A DNA stretch of 64,000 nucleotides from Methylobacterium organophilum (GCF_022179465.1 NZ_BPQV01000002.1:186001-250000); one strand, 5' to 3'. Counted from the first letter of the stretch, positions 52,792 through 63,155 are shown. The notes: generated from the letters alone by a model not told the origin. Translations and numbers: made by a program.

Positions 52792-55700
52792 TCAGCCCGG
52801 CGGCGGGGGCTGGGGCGCCTCGGCTCTGGTCTCCGGCGCAGGCTGCGCCGGAGACCCGGCGCCCGCCTCGGGCTTGCCGCGCTCGGGCACGGCACTGTCC
52901 GGATAGCGCTTGCGGTACTCGGCCAGGAAGGAGGCCAGCGTCTCGGCCGAGGTGGCGCGGCGGGCGATGTCCCGGAAGGCGGTGGTACGCGGTGCGTCGC
53001 TCCGGGTCAGGAGAGTGAAGGTTCGCGCATCCGACGTCTCCGCCATGCCGGCCGAGAACTTCGCCTTCAGGCGCTCGAGCCCGAGGCTTTCACCGGACAG
53101 GCCGTAGGCGATCGCCGCGCGGATCACGTCGCCCCGGGCCGCGTCGTCGAGGGGACGGCCGCTGCGCCAAGCCTCGCCGAGGAGCCCCTCATGCGCCTCG
53201 CCCGCCTCACGCCAGCGCCGGGCGGACCACAGGATGTCGGCGCGCAGGCGGTCGATATCCGGCCCCGTCTCCCCTTCGATGGATTCCAGGGCGAGGTCCG
53301 TCCGCGTCAGATCGGAGAGGGCACGGGCGCGCAGCAGGGAGCGGGCCCGCCGCAGATCCTCCGGCAATTCGGGGAGATAGGTTGCATCCAGCGTCTGAAG
53401 GGCATCGAGGGGCTTGCCCTCCATCAGCCGCACCGTCGCGAGACGCGCGGCGACGCTCGACCGGGCAGGGCCGGTCAGACGATGGTTGACCTGATGATCC
53501 AGGAGCTCGTCGGCGGAATCGAGCAGGTCGAGGGAGACGAGCCGGTCGGCCAGGCGGCGTACGATCTCGTCCGCCCGGCGGCCGGCGGGGGCGAAGTCCT
53601 TGAAATCGAAGTAGAGAGACAGCGCCTCGATCGCGCCGAGCTTGTCGGCGCGTTCTCCGAGATAGAGATCCTCGAAAAGCTTCAAGGCGGCATCGTTGAG
53701 GGTCCTCGTCGCCGGCGCGTCCGGAGCGAGGGCATTGGCCCGCCGTGTCATGGTGAAGACGGCGCGCCACCGCCCGACCTCGGTATAGAGGCGGCCGAGC
53801 GCCCCCATGGTCTCGATCTCGGTATTGCCCCCGTGCCAGGTCAGGACCAGCACCTCCAGCCGCTCGATCACCTCGGCGGCCGCCATCTTGCCCATGGCAT
53901 TGGCGACGAGCGCCGCACGCAGGGCGGCGGCGGCGGCGACCGGCCGCACGGCGTTCGCACTCAGGGCTTCGTAGGATTCCAAGGCCGCCGCCGTACGGCC
54001 GGTCGCCTCGTCGACCTTGGCGCGCAGATAGGCCATCCGATCGCGGATCTCCGGGGTGGCTTCGCGGAGGGCGGCCTCGGAGGCCTGGGCGGCGGCGTCC
54101 CAATCGGCGATCTCGACCGCCGCCTCCGCCGACGCCGCCTGCAGAACGGAAACCAGATCCTCGGGATAGCGGGCGAGGACGGATTCGCCGGCGCGCAGAT
54201 CCGCGTCCGCATCCTTCCAGCGGGACGCCTGAACCTCCGCGAAGCCGCGCCAGAGACGCGCTTCCGGGTTGATGAGGAGGGACGGTTGCGACAGCAGCTT
54301 CACCGCCTCCTCGGCACGCCCGAGGCGCGCGGCGAGGATACCGCGCATCAGCACGGTCATCTTGTCGTTGTCGAGAACGGGGTCTTCGGCCGTCGCGGCC
54401 GCGAGGACGCCGACCGCCTCGGCATCGAGCCCATTGGCCATCATCGCCTTCGCAAGGGCGACCCGCGCCGCCGGCCGGTCCGTGCGCTCCGCCGCCACTA
54501 CGGTCGCGAACCGCTCGCGCAGGGTGCTGCGCACGGCGCCGCGCCGCGCAGCGTTCCAGGCGGCGCTGTCGATCACCAGATCGGCAACGGGCCCGACGGC
54601 CGCGTCGGCCGGGCGCGAGACCGAGGACAGGGCGAGTCCACCGATCCGCCCGATCGTGACCCCGTCGAGATCCGGCCGCACGTTGAGATCATCCGCAACA
54701 GCCAGGACCGCGAGCCCGACGCGGCTCGGGAGCAGCTCAAAATCGACGAAGCGCTGCGCCTTCGGGATCCCCATCTGCCGGCCCGCACCGGCGGTCACGA
54801 CCGCGACACGCTCACCATCGAGCGTGAGCCAGTGGGCCCCTCCGGGAGCCGGCAGGGGCACGGTGATGCCCATGCGTCCTCCGGAGCCGGCCTGACGCTC
54901 CGGGATCAGCGATTCGCTGGGCGTCAGGTCGTCTCCCGCCACGATCTCCCAGCCGTCCGGCTCGCGCACGGGAACGAGATCGACCAGTCTCCCGGGCTGT
55001 TTGGCGTAGCGCACCAGGGCGAAACGGCCCGATCGTTCGACGCCGCCGATCGCCGACAATCCGGCCAGCTGCTTCTGCGGCGCGATGACGGGCTCGTCCG
55101 TCTCGAAAACCGCCGTGAGAATGCCCGCCCGCTCGAAGAAAGCCGCCTTGACCGGGGCTTTGAAGGGAAAGACGAGGCCCGTCCCGGCGCGCCGTCGCGG
55201 CGTCGCCGAGGCAGGCGGTTCGGCGGTTCTGACGGTAGGAGGGGGGCCTTTGGTACTCGGGTTCGGCGGTGATCGTCCCGCGGCGCCGGCAGGGTCCGCG
55301 GCCGCCTCGTTCTTCGTCGCCTTGTCGAGGATGGTCTGGGCAAGCGTCTCTGCGGCCTTTTCGGGGGCCGGACCGGGCGGCTTGGTCAGCAGGTCGATCG
55401 CCAGATCGGCCTCATCCCGCACGATTTTCGTGGAGACGCCTTGAGCCGGCGTCGCGACGAGGCGAGCCCCCTTCTCGTCGTTCTCGACCGATATCTTTCC
55501 GATCTTGGCATCGAGGCGCCCGCGGATCGCACGATCGTCGATGTGCCAGGCGCCGGGCAGCGAGAGGCTCGTCGCGCCGCCGTTCTCCGTGACGTTCGGT
55601 ACGGCTTCCGAAGGCAGCTTCAGGCTGAGTCGAGCCCGGCCGGGCGTCAGGGCGAGTTCGACGGCGAGCGTCTTCGGTGGCGGAGCGGCGTTGCGCGCCT

Positions 55701-56187
55701 TCAGGGCGGCCTCGGCGCGCTCGGCACGGCGGGCCAGCTCGGCGACGACCTCGGGGGGCAGGGGCGGCGGAAAACCGGTCCAGCTTTCCGGAAGCAGATC
55801 GATATAGACCTGCTCACCGGCCTCCTGGACGCTGATGCGATAGGGTTTCTGCAGGGCGAGCCGCAGCGCCGATCCGTCCGGGTCTCGGCGGACCGCTGTG
55901 ACGAAGTCGGGCATGCCCGTGGCGATCCGCTCGGGCCCGGCGGAGACGCGCTCCCCGTAACTGAGCACCAGCACCGTGCCGGAGATTCGTCCCTTGACCG
56001 GGACCGGTGTGTCGAAGCTCAGGATGATCCGGCCGAAGCCTTGGGGCTGACTTCCGATGGCGGAGAGGAGCTTCGCGGCTTGGGCGGAAATAGGGGCGGC
56101 GACCATGCCGGCCGCCAGAAGAACGAGCATACGCGCGGCCCGTCGGACGCGCCGTAGCGGCTTCCCTGTCTCGGCCCCGACTTTCAT
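52792..56187 (-). CDS. Large exported TPR-like protein with AMIN-like N-terminus
   Basis: A 1131-residue exported protein. It has a signal peptide (about 1-38, ending ISAQA), then an AMIN-like beta domain (QPQGFGRIILSFDTPVPVKG, VLSYGERVSA) as in FimV-type and peptidoglycan-binding proteins, and two similar beta segments (LRLALQKPYRISV, ARLSLKLPSEAV). A Pro-rich linker (about 285-350) precedes a long helical part (about 560-1100) of TPR-like repeats such as YPEDLVSVLQAASAEAAVEI. The C-terminus is Pro-rich. It sits beside the flagellar genes but has no known link. Start at ATG 56187; in-frame starts at 56229 and 56238 would only lengthen the N-terminus. Confidence 0.75.
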   Translation of the reverse strand: MKVGAETGKPLRRVRRAARMLVLLAAGMVAAPISAQAAKLLSAIGSQPQGFGRIILSFDTPVPVKGRISGTVLVLSYGERVSAGPERIATGMPDFVTAVRRDPDGSALRLALQKPYRISVQEAGEQVYIDLLPESWTGFPPPLPPEVVAELARRAERAEAALKARNAAPPPKTLAVELALTPGRARLSLKLPSEAVPNVTENGGATSLSLPGAWHIDDRAIRGRLDAKIGKISVENDEKGARLVATPAQGVSTKIVRDEADLAIDLLTKPPGPAPEKAAETLAQTILDKATKNEAAADPAGAAGRSPPNPSTKGPPPTVRTAEPPASATPRRRAGTGLVFPFKAPVKAAFFERAGILTAVFETDEPVIAPQKQLAGLSAIGGVERSGRFALVRYAKQPGRLVDLVPVREPDGWEIVAGDDLTPSESLIPERQAGSGGRMGITVPLPAPGGAHWLTLDGERVAVVTAGAGRQMGIPKAQRFVDFELLPSRVGLAVLAVADDLNVRPDLDGVTIGRIGGLALSSVSRPADAAVGPVADLVIDSAAWNAARRGAVRSTLRERFATVVAAERTDRPAARVALAKAMMANGLDAEAVGVLAAATAEDPVLDNDKMTVLMRGILAARLGRAEEAVKLLSQPSLLINPEARLWRGFAEVQASRWKDADADLRAGESVLARYPEDLVSVLQAASAEAAVEIADWDAAAQASEAALREATPEIRDRMAYLRAKVDEATGRTAAALESYEALSANAVRPVAAAAALRAALVANAMGKMAAAEVIERLEVLVLTWHGGNTEIETMGALGRLYTEVGRWRAVFTMTRRANALAPDAPATRTLNDAALKLFEDLYLGERADKLGAIEALSLYFDFKDFAPAGRRADEIVRRLADRLVSLDLLDSADELLDHQVNHRLTGPARSSVAARLATVRLMEGKPLDALQTLDATYLPELPEDLRRARSLLRARALSDLTRTDLALESIEGETGPDIDRLRADILWSARRWREAGEAHEGLLGEAWRSGRPLDDAARGDVIRAAIAYGLSGESLGLERLKAKFSAGMAETSDARTFTLLTRSDAPRTTAFRDIARRATSAETLASFLAEYRKRYPDSAVPERGKPEAGAGSPAQPAPETRAEAPQPPPPG

Positions 56188-56408
56188 CGCGCCCGTTCGA
56201 ACCTCCTGCCGCCGAGATCGGGGCGGCATCGGCCCCACGCCTCATCAGGCCCCGAGTCTTGCAGAATGGGGTGAACGTGGATTTAACCTCCTCTCCCCCA
56301 GTTCAGCGACGCGTGCGCCGATGCGCCATGCCTCCGATCGCCTCTGGCGAGCCCGCGGCATATCAGGTTGCTTCTGTGGATCGGTTCCCTTACTGCCGCA
56401 TTCCAGCG

Positions 56409-56494
56409 GCGCGACTGGTGAAATGGTAGCCACGCGAGACTCAAAATCTCGTGCTCGTGAGAGCGTCCCGGTTCGAGTCCGGGGTCGCGCACCA
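56409..56494 (+). tRNA. tRNA-Leu (anticodon CAA)
   Basis: 86-base tRNA. The acceptor arm GCGCGAC pairs with GTCGCGC, followed by ACCA with encoded CCA. The anticodon stem CGAGA/TCTCG encloses CTCAAAA, giving anticodon CAA at 56442-56444, which reads UUG. A long variable arm (TGCTCGTGAGAGCG) and TTCGAGT in the T-loop confirm leucine type. Confidence 0.96.
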
Positions 56495-56649
56495 GTTCGG
56501 GGCAGGCTGCCTGCTTGGTCCACGGACCGGTTTCGCTCCGTCGTCCTGACGAGATCGGCGGAGGCTATCGGCGCGATCCTCAGATTCGCCTCTTTTCTAA
56601 GGCTCGAAAGGGCCGTGCCCGCCCGTGCAGCGGTCGGGCATGGGGCGGC

Positions 56650-57339
56650 GTGGCACTCACCATCCATGGCACGGGGCAGCGGTTCTTGATCCGGTTCGAG
56701 AACGTCACGAAGATCTATCGGGTCATGGGCCAGCGCCGCACGGTGCTGGAGCGGGTATCCTTCACCCTCAGGCCGGGCATCAGCTACGGAATCCTCGGCA
56801 TCAACGGTGCCGGCAAATCCACGACGATGCGGATCATCGCGGGTACCGAGGAGGCGAGTCGGGGACGCGTTCATCGCGGCCTCCGCGTGTCCTGGCCCCT
56901 CGGCTTCGGTGGCGGCTTCAGCCCCAAGATGACCGGCCGCGACAACGTCGTCTTCGTCGCCCGGATCTATGGCGAGGATCCCCGCCGGGTTCTCGATTTC
57001 GTCGCCGACTTCTCCGAGCTCGGCAGCTATCTCGACATGCCGGTGGGCACCTACTCCTCCGGCATGAGCGCGCGGCTCGCCTACGGCATGAGCATGGCGA
57101 TCCCCTTCGACACCTACCTGATCGACGAGACGCTGGCCGTGGGCGATGCGCGTTTCGCCAAGCGCTGCCGGGACGTGTTCGACAAGCGGCGTGAGAATGC
57201 CGACGTGATCCTGATCTCCCACTCCATGGAGACGATCCGGGAATATTGCAGCCAGGCGATCATCCTCGTGAACGGCCACGCCATCGTCTACGAGCAGGTC
57301 GACGAGGCGATCGAGGCCTATCGCCGCCTGAATCAGTGA
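56650..57339 (+). CDS. Capsule polysaccharide export ATPase (KpsT/CtrD-like)
   Basis: ATPase of a polysaccharide ABC exporter, 229 residues. Motifs: Walker A GINGAGKST, GGGFSPKMTGRDNVVFVARI, signature TYSSGMSARLAYGMSM, Walker B TYLIDETLAVGD and H-loop ISHSMETIRE. KpsT-type proteins begin IRFENVTKIYR or similar, seen here near residue 14. The start is either GTG 56650 or TTG 56686. No KpsM permease is in this window, so it may be encoded elsewhere. Confidence 0.88.
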   Translation: MALTIHGTGQRFLIRFENVTKIYRVMGQRRTVLERVSFTLRPGISYGILGINGAGKSTTMRIIAGTEEASRGRVHRGLRVSWPLGFGGGFSPKMTGRDNVVFVARIYGEDPRRVLDFVADFSELGSYLDMPVGTYSSGMSARLAYGMSMAIPFDTYLIDETLAVGDARFAKRCRDVFDKRRENADVILISHSMETIREYCSQAIILVNGHAIVYEQVDEAIEAYRRLNQ

Positions 57340-57458
57340 GACACGCGTCGGTCCGGTCCTGATCGGACACGCTTTTGCCGCGCGAACAGGCGAGAGAAAG
57401 GGCAGCACGGACGATCGGGCATGGCCGAACGTCCTGACCGAACGGAACCGCGGACAGC

Positions 57459-58709
57459 ATGTCGATCGAGACCCCCGTTCCCCAGGGACAGCCGCTGACC
57501 ACGGCGGATCGCTCCAGTGCCGTCGCGGAATCCTTGCGGCAGATCGCGCGCGTGACGCGCTACGTCGACCGCAAGAAGGGCATTCGCTCCTACCAGACGC
57601 ACGTGAAGCGGGACCCCTGGATCGGGATCCTCTTCGCCCTGCTGTTCGTGCTGCCCTCGGCGACGAGCCTCGTCTATTTCGGCCTGATCGCATCCGACCG
57701 CTACGTGACCGAGTTCCGTTTCGCGATACGCCCGGCGATCGGCGGCGCGGACAAGGCGGCCGGCGGCGACAAGGAGGATGTCGGCACGAATTCCGGCGTG
57801 TCCCAGGCCATGCTGACGCAGGATACCCTGATCGCTTCGGAGTACATCAGCAGCCGGCCGATGATCGAGGCGCTCGAGAAGCAGATGCCGGTGCGGGAGA
57901 TGTTCTCGCGCTCCGACATCGACTGGTTCTCGCGCTTCAACCCGGAAAAGCCGATGGAGCGCTTCGTCAAGTATTGGCGCTGGCGCATCAAGCCGACCAT
58001 CGACAGCAGCTCGGGCATCATCGCGGTGACGGTCGAGGCCTTCACTCCCGAGGAATCCTACGCCCTGGCCAAGGCGATCCTCGCCGAGGCCGAGCGCATG
58101 ACCAATGACCTGAGCATGCGTTCCCGCGAGGATGCCCTGGCCGAGAGCCGGCGAGAACTCGGATACGCCGAGGAGCGGATGGCGAAGGCCCGCGTGGCGA
58201 TGCGGGATCTGCGCAACCGCGAGGGCGTCCTTGATGCCGACAAGGCGAACGAGGCCAATCTCACCGTCATCAGCAAGCTGCGCGAGACCAAGATCAACCT
58301 CGTCGTCCAGCTGAACCTGATCGCGAAGGACCTCTCCCCGGACAATCGCCGGATCCTCGATCTGAAGGCTCAGATCCGGGATCTCGACGAGAACATCGAC
58401 CGGCTCGAGCACGAACTGGCGAGCCAGACGCCGGAGCGCCGCAAGGTGCTGGCCAATGCGATGACCCAGTTCGAGGCGCTGACCAACGAACGCAAGGACG
58501 CCGAACTCTACTACGTGAAGGTGCTGGCGGCCTCCGAGAAGGCGCGCATCATCGCAGCCCGCAACATCGAGTTCTTCAGCCCGATCGTGGTGCCGATCAT
58601 GCCGAACTCCGCGGATCAGCCGAAGAGCCTGCTCTGGATCAGCACGACGATCGGCGGCTCCGCCCTGGCTTTCGCCCTGGCCTACGCGCTGCGCAAATTC
58701 TCGACCTGA
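57459..58709 (+). CDS. Capsule polysaccharide export inner-membrane protein (KpsE/BexC-like)
   Basis: A 416-residue polysaccharide co-polymerase. It has one N-terminal helix (WIGILFALLFVLPSATSLVY) and one C-terminal helix (LLWISTTIGGSALAFALAYA) around a large periplasmic domain rich in coiled coil (about 200-370). YFGLIASDRYVTEFRFAIRP and EFFSPIVVPIMPNSADQPKS are typical KpsE/BexC/CtrB marks. It works with the KpsT-type ATPase and an outer-membrane KpsD-type channel. The latter is absent here. Confidence 0.88.
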   Translation: MSIETPVPQGQPLTTADRSSAVAESLRQIARVTRYVDRKKGIRSYQTHVKRDPWIGILFALLFVLPSATSLVYFGLIASDRYVTEFRFAIRPAIGGADKAAGGDKEDVGTNSGVSQAMLTQDTLIASEYISSRPMIEALEKQMPVREMFSRSDIDWFSRFNPEKPMERFVKYWRWRIKPTIDSSSGIIAVTVEAFTPEESYALAKAILAEAERMTNDLSMRSREDALAESRRELGYAEERMAKARVAMRDLRNREGVLDADKANEANLTVISKLRETKINLVVQLNLIAKDLSPDNRRILDLKAQIRDLDENIDRLEHELASQTPERRKVLANAMTQFEALTNERKDAELYYVKVLAASEKARIIAARNIEFFSPIVVPIMPNSADQPKSLLWISTTIGGSALAFALAYALRKFST

Positions 58710-58733
58710 TCCGGGGCGCGTGTCCTCCCGGCC

Positions 58734-59480
58734 CTAAGGCCGGAAGCCCTCGAACACTATCTGATCCGCATGCGCGGCCGCGAGGGCCCGCTGCGACTCC
58801 GTGCGCACGGTCCAGGTCATCACCGGCATCTTGCCGAGATGGCGGCACAGATACGGGACGGCTCCGGGCAGATCGTCCACCCGCCAGGACAGGAAGGTCG
58901 GCCGGCTCTCGTGCAGGTGCAGCAGGTCCGAGAGCGCAAGCCGCTCGCGGGGCGGCAGCTTGGCGTAGGACGGGTCGTCCTGCCGCTTCTCGGCGACGAT
59001 CCCCCGGGGTAGCTCCGGTGCGAGTTCGGCCAGCGCACCGACGATCCCGGGATCGAAGGACTTCAGCGCGATCGGCCCTCGATAGGCGTTCGCGATCTCG
59101 GCCACGCGCCGCGTCAGCGTGAGGTCCCCGTTGAACTGCGTCTTGATCTCGACGATCAGCGGCGTGCGACCGGTGATGCACGCCAGGAACGCCGACAGGG
59201 TCGGGATCCGCTCCTGCGTGCCGGCGACTTGCAGGGCGGTCAGCTCGGCGGTGGTCCGCGAGGCGGTCGGCTCGCTGATCTCGGTCAGCCGGCCGAGGGC
59301 CTCGTCGTGGAACACCAGCGCCTCGCCCTCGGCGCTCGGCTGCACGTCGCACTCGATGGCGTAGCCCCCGGCGATCGCCGCCTCCGCGGCGGCGATCGTG
59401 TTCTCCGGGATGCCGGCCGCGTGGTCGTGCAGGCCGCGATGGGCGATCGGCCGGGCGGTGAGCCAGCCCGGGACGCCCAC
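58734..59480 (-). CDS. Glycerophosphodiester phosphodiesterase family protein
   Basis: A 248-residue enzyme of the GDPD family, which releases glycerol 3-phosphate from glycerophosphodiesters. The N-terminal motif is IAHRGLHD, followed by GIPENTIAA, AIECDVQPSAEGEALVFHD (catalytic Glu/Asp/His), and LIVEIKTQFNGD. No signal peptide, so it acts in the cytosol. It starts two bases after the stop of the RidA gene and is co-transcribed with it. Confidence 0.9.
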   Translation of the reverse strand: MGVPGWLTARPIAHRGLHDHAAGIPENTIAAAEAAIAGGYAIECDVQPSAEGEALVFHDEALGRLTEISEPTASRTTAELTALQVAGTQERIPTLSAFLACITGRTPLIVEIKTQFNGDLTLTRRVAEIANAYRGPIALKSFDPGIVGALAELAPELPRGIVAEKRQDDPSYAKLPPRERLALSDLLHLHESRPTFLSWRVDDLPGAVPYLCRHLGKMPVMTWTVRTESQRALAAAHADQIVFEGFRP

Positions 59481-59482
59481 CC

Positions 59483-59956
59483 TCAGCGCACCTCGAACAT
59501 CGCTTCGACCTCGACCGCCGCGTCGAGGGGAAGCTCGGCGACGCCCACGGTGGAGCGGGCATGGCGGCCGCGATTGCCGAGGATCTCGACCATCAGGTCG
59601 GACGCGCCGTTCATGATGGGCGCGAGGCCGGCGAAGCTCGGCACCGCATTGATGAATCCGCCCAGGCGCAGGCAGCGCTCGACGCCATGATCGAGATCGC
59701 CCACCGCGGCCTCGACCTGGGCGAGCACGTTGAGGGCACAGAGGCGGGCCGCCTCGATGCCCGCTTCGTTGGAAACCTCGGCGCCGAGCTTGCCCTTGTG
59801 GCGCTCGGCGAGCTTGCCGTCCGCCCCGAAGCAGATCTGGCCGGAGATGATGACGAGATTGCCCGCGCGGACGAAGGGCACGTAATTGGCCACGGGCGCG
59901 GCCGCCTTCGGCAGGCTGAGCCCGAGGGCCTGCAGCCGCTCCTTCACCGAACTCAT
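59483..59956 (-). CDS. RidA family protein
   Basis: A 157-residue member of the RidA/YjgF superfamily, which deaminates reactive enamine/imine intermediates. ATG 59956; sequence SSVKERLQALGLSLPKAAAP then VRAGNLVIISGQI, RLCALNVLAQVEAAVGDLD and STVGVAELPLDAAVEVEAMF. The Arg of the canonical RidA site is not in the usual RSTV context (ARSTVGVAELP), so activity is likely but not certain. GDPD lies downstream. Confidence 0.85.
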   Translation of the reverse strand: MSSVKERLQALGLSLPKAAAPVANYVPFVRAGNLVIISGQICFGADGKLAERHKGKLGAEVSNEAGIEAARLCALNVLAQVEAAVGDLDHGVERCLRLGGFINAVPSFAGLAPIMNGASDLMVEILGNRGRHARSTVGVAELPLDAAVEVEAMFEVR

Positions 59957-60184
59957 CGCATATTCCCCTGATTGGCCTCGACGGGCGGCCTCAGAGCACG
60001 CCGGGGGGAGTCGTGCAAGCGGCGCAGGGGCGCCAGCCCGGCCCAGATTGACAGGGCAGCGGCAATCCATGGTAATCGCGCGCATGCCGCCCGACGCAAT
60101 CGAGGCGGCACTTTCGTTTCTGGCAGGCGCGAAGGGAAGCCGGCTTCCTTTTTCGCCGCCGCACTTGAAGGGATCGCGCCCGCC

Positions 60185-61375
60185 GTGACCTCCGCTCTTC
60201 TGCCGACCTACGCCCGTGCCCCGCTCTCCTTCGAGCGCGGCGAGGGGGCCTGGCTCGTCGCGAGCGACGGGCAGCGATATCTCGATTTCGGCGCCGGCAT
60301 CGCCGTGAACGCCCTCGGCCACGCGCATCCGCATCTCGTCTCGGCGCTGACCGAGCAGGCGGGCAAGATCTGGCACACCTCGAACCTGTTCCAGATCCCG
60401 GAGGGCGAGCGGCTCGGACGCCGGCTCGTGGACGCGACCTTCGCCGACGTCGCCTTCTTCGCCAATTCCGGCGCCGAGGCGAACGAGGCCGCGATCAAGA
60501 TGGCGCGCAAGTACCATGCGGCCGGCGGCCAGCCGGAGCGCTACCGGATCGTGACCTTCGAGGGCGCCTTCCACGGACGCACCCTCGCGACGATCGCGGC
60601 CGGCGGCCAGCAGAAATACATCGAGGGCTTCGGCCCGAAGGTCGACGGCTTCGATCAGGTGCCGGTGGGCGACTTCGAGGCGCTGGAGAAGGCGATCACG
60701 TCCGAGACCGCGGCCTTGATGATCGAGCCGATCCAGGGGGAGGGCGGCATCCGCATCATCCCCGGCGAGATCCTGCGGCGCCTGCGCGCGATCTGCGACG
60801 AGAAGGGGCTCCTCCTGATCATGGACGAGATCCAGACCGGGGTCGGGCGCACCGGCAAGCTGTTCGCGCATGAATGGTCGGGCATCGCGCCCGACATCCT
60901 GAGCGCGGCCAAGGGGATCGGCGGGGGCTTCCCCTTGGGCGTCTGCCTGGCCACGGCCGAGGCCGCCCGGGGCATGACCGCGGGCACCCATGGCACGACC
61001 TTCGGCGGCAACCCCCTCGCCATGGCAGTGGGCAATGCCGTGCTCGACGTGGTGCTCGCCGACGGTTTCCTGGAGCATGTCCAGAAGGTCGCCCTGGCGC
61101 TGCGCCAGAAGCTCGCCGAACTCGTCGACCGCCATCCCGGCGTCTTCATGGAACTGCGCGGGCAGGGTCTGATGCTCGGCCTGAAGCTCAACGTGCCGAA
61201 TACCGACTTCGTCGCTGCCGCACGGGGCGAGCATCTCATCGTGATTCCGGCGGGCGATAACGTGATCCGCCTGCTGCCACCGCTGATCGCGAGTGAGGCG
61301 GAGGCGGCGCAGGCCGTGGACCGCCTCGACGCCACCGCCTCGGCGCTCGAAGCGCAGATCCGCGGCGCGGCCTGA
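60185..61375 (+). CDS. argD: Acetylornithine aminotransferase ArgD
   Basis: PLP-dependent aminotransferase of arginine biosynthesis, 396 residues from the GTG at 60185. It has the N-terminal [16 protein letters not shown], the phosphate-binding [27 protein letters not shown], the acidic contact [13 protein letters not shown], and the PLP lysine in [13 protein letters not shown]. The length and motifs are normal. argF follows 138 bases later. Confidence 0.93.
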   Translation: MTSALLPTYARAPLSFERGEGAWLVASDGQRYLDFGAGIAVNALGHAHPHLVSALTEQAGKIWHTSNLFQIPEGERLGRRLVDATFADVAFFANSGAEANEAAIKMARKYHAAGGQPERYRIVTFEGAFHGRTLATIAAGGQQKYIEGFGPKVDGFDQVPVGDFEALEKAITSETAALMIEPIQGEGGIRIIPGEILRRLRAICDEKGLLLIMDEIQTGVGRTGKLFAHEWSGIAPDILSAAKGIGGGFPLGVCLATAEAARGMTAGTHGTTFGGNPLAMAVGNAVLDVVLADGFLEHVQKVALALRQKLAELVDRHPGVFMELRGQGLMLGLKLNVPNTDFVAAARGEHLIVIPAGDNVIRLLPPLIASEAEAAQAVDRLDATASALEAQIRGAA

Positions 61376-61513
61376 GCCTGCGCGACCCGCTATCCGGGCG
61401 GGTCCGCGAAATGTGTCGTAAAGTCTTGTCGCGGCGCGATTTGTTCAGGACGAACTGTTGCTACCTCGCTGGAAATTGCCCTAAGCCACAAGATAATTGC
61501 AAAGTAAGAATCG

Positions 61514-62467
61514 ATGACGGTGACAGCCAACGGTGCCGGCCCGGGTGTTCGGCATTTTCTCGATCTGAAGGATTTCTCCGGCGAGCAGCTGCGCCGCGTG
61601 CTGGACTCCGCCGCCGCGATCAAGGCGCGCCGCGTGAAGGGTCAGCTCGCATCTGAGCGTCCGCTGACCGGCAAGATGCTGGCGATGGTGTTCGACCGGC
61701 CCTCCACCCGCACCCGCGTCTCCTTCGACGTGGCTATGCGCGAGCTCGGCGGCGAGACGCTGATGCTGACCGGCAAGGAGATGCAGCTCGGACGCGGCGA
61801 GACGGTCGGCGACACCGCGAAGGTCCTGTCGCGCTACGTCGATGCGATCATGATCCGCATCCTCGACCATCAGCTCATGCTGGATCTCGCGCAGAGCGCC
61901 GAGATCCCGGTGATCAACGCGCTGACCAAGGTCTCGCATCCCTGCCAGATCATGGCCGACATCATGACCTTCGAGGAGCATCGCGGGCCGATCCGGGGCC
62001 GCACGGTGGCCTGGTCGGGTGACGCGAACAACGTTCTGGCGAGCTGGGTGCACGCAGCCGCGAAGTTCGATTTCACCCTCAACGTCGCCGCCCCCCGCGA
62101 ACTTTCCATGCCGCCCTATCTCGTCGACTGGGCCGCGCGCGAGGGCGCACGCGTCAACGCCACCACGGATGCCTATGCGGCCGTGGAAGGCGCGGACGTG
62201 GTGGTGACGGATTGCTGGGTCTCGATGGGCGACGACGACGAGCATTACCGTCACAACCTGCTCTCGCCCTATCGGGTCGATTCCAAGCTGATGAAGGCCG
62301 CCGCCAAGGACGCGATCTTCATGCATTGCCTGCCCGCGCATCGCGGCGAGGAGGTCACGGCGGAGGTGATCGACGGGCCCCAGTCGGTGGTGTTCGACGA
62401 GGCGGAGAACCGCCTGCATGCCCAGAAGGGCATTCTCGCCTGGTGCCTCGGCGCCGAGGCCGCTTGA
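61514..62467 (+). CDS. argF: Ornithine carbamoyltransferase ArgF
   Basis: Transfers the carbamoyl group to ornithine to make citrulline, 317 residues. The carbamoyl-phosphate motif [12 protein letters not shown], the HPCQ motif in [11 protein letters not shown], and the ornithine-binding [12 protein letters not shown] are all intact, as is the SMG loop (DCWVSMGDD). ATG 61514 follows a typical leader with no strong ribosome-binding site. argD and argF are the only visible arginine genes here. Confidence 0.95.
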   Translation: MTVTANGAGPGVRHFLDLKDFSGEQLRRVLDSAAAIKARRVKGQLASERPLTGKMLAMVFDRPSTRTRVSFDVAMRELGGETLMLTGKEMQLGRGETVGDTAKVLSRYVDAIMIRILDHQLMLDLAQSAEIPVINALTKVSHPCQIMADIMTFEEHRGPIRGRTVAWSGDANNVLASWVHAAAKFDFTLNVAAPRELSMPPYLVDWAAREGARVNATTDAYAAVEGADVVVTDCWVSMGDDDEHYRHNLLSPYRVDSKLMKAAAKDAIFMHCLPAHRGEEVTAEVIDGPQSVVFDEAENRLHAQKGILAWCLGAEAA

Positions 62468-62579
62468 GGCCGCACCAACCCGCTCGTCTCGAAGCGTTTT
62501 CGCCAGGGCTGCGCGCTGCTCGATGCAGACTCGCAGCCCTGGATCAGAGCCCGTGACCTCCTGGGGCGTTGTGGCGGCC

Positions 62580-63002
62580 TCAGGCCTCGCTCAGCGACTG
62601 GTTCATCGCCAAGAGGACGCCGAACGGGTCGCGTAGCTGGCCATACAGATCGCCCCAGAACATCTTGGCGACGGGGACGACCGGCTCGGCCCCGGCAGCC
62701 ACGGCCCGATCCCACCAGGCGGCGATGTCGTCGACGGGGAGCATCAGGTTGAAGGCCTGGGGCTTCACCAGCGGGAAGCCGTGCTCGGGGTAGGGGTCGC
62801 CGAGCATCAACGATGTGCCGTTGAGATGCAGGTGCACATGCATGGTGCGGCCCTGCTCGTCTGGAGGTATCGTCCTGACCACCGTCGCCCCGAAGGCGCG
62901 CTCATAGAACGCGGCGGCCTTCATTGCCCCATCGACCTGAAGATAGGCGACGATGCCGCCCTTGGTCTCCGGGGACGTACCCACTTCGCTTTCACGCGAC
63001 AT
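62580..63002 (-). CDS. VOC superfamily protein (PhnB-like)
   Basis: A 140-residue vicinal oxygen chelate fold protein. It has two repeated beta-alpha-beta-beta-beta units: VAYLQVDGAMKAAAFYERAF and LMLPVDDIAAWWDRAVAAGA, ending in QLRDPFGVLLAMNQSL. It resembles the PhnB/YdcJ-like group, whose members include antibiotic resistance and unknown proteins. Function cannot be assigned. Starts at ATG 63002. Confidence 0.8.
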   Translation of the reverse strand: MSRESEVGTSPETKGGIVAYLQVDGAMKAAAFYERAFGATVVRTIPPDEQGRTMHVHLHLNGTSLMLGDPYPEHGFPLVKPQAFNLMLPVDDIAAWWDRAVAAGAEPVVPVAKMFWGDLYGQLRDPFGVLLAMNQSLSEA

Positions 63003-63155
63003 CCACTTCTCTCCTCGCCAGGGGCGCTCTGCCCGTGCCTCCGGAAGGACGAACCCGTGTGGAGCCTGCCGACAGGGCAGTGGACATTTTTTGTGATGCC
63101 GGGGCGATCGATCCTCTCGATCCAGGCTTCACGGGGCCGGCTGGCCGGCAAGTGA

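Noticed and set aside
59972-60184. In-frame extension of argD to an upstream ATG
   Set aside because: The extra 71 residues are unrelated to the family and overlap the divergent promoter gap; GTG 60185 gives the standard N-terminus.
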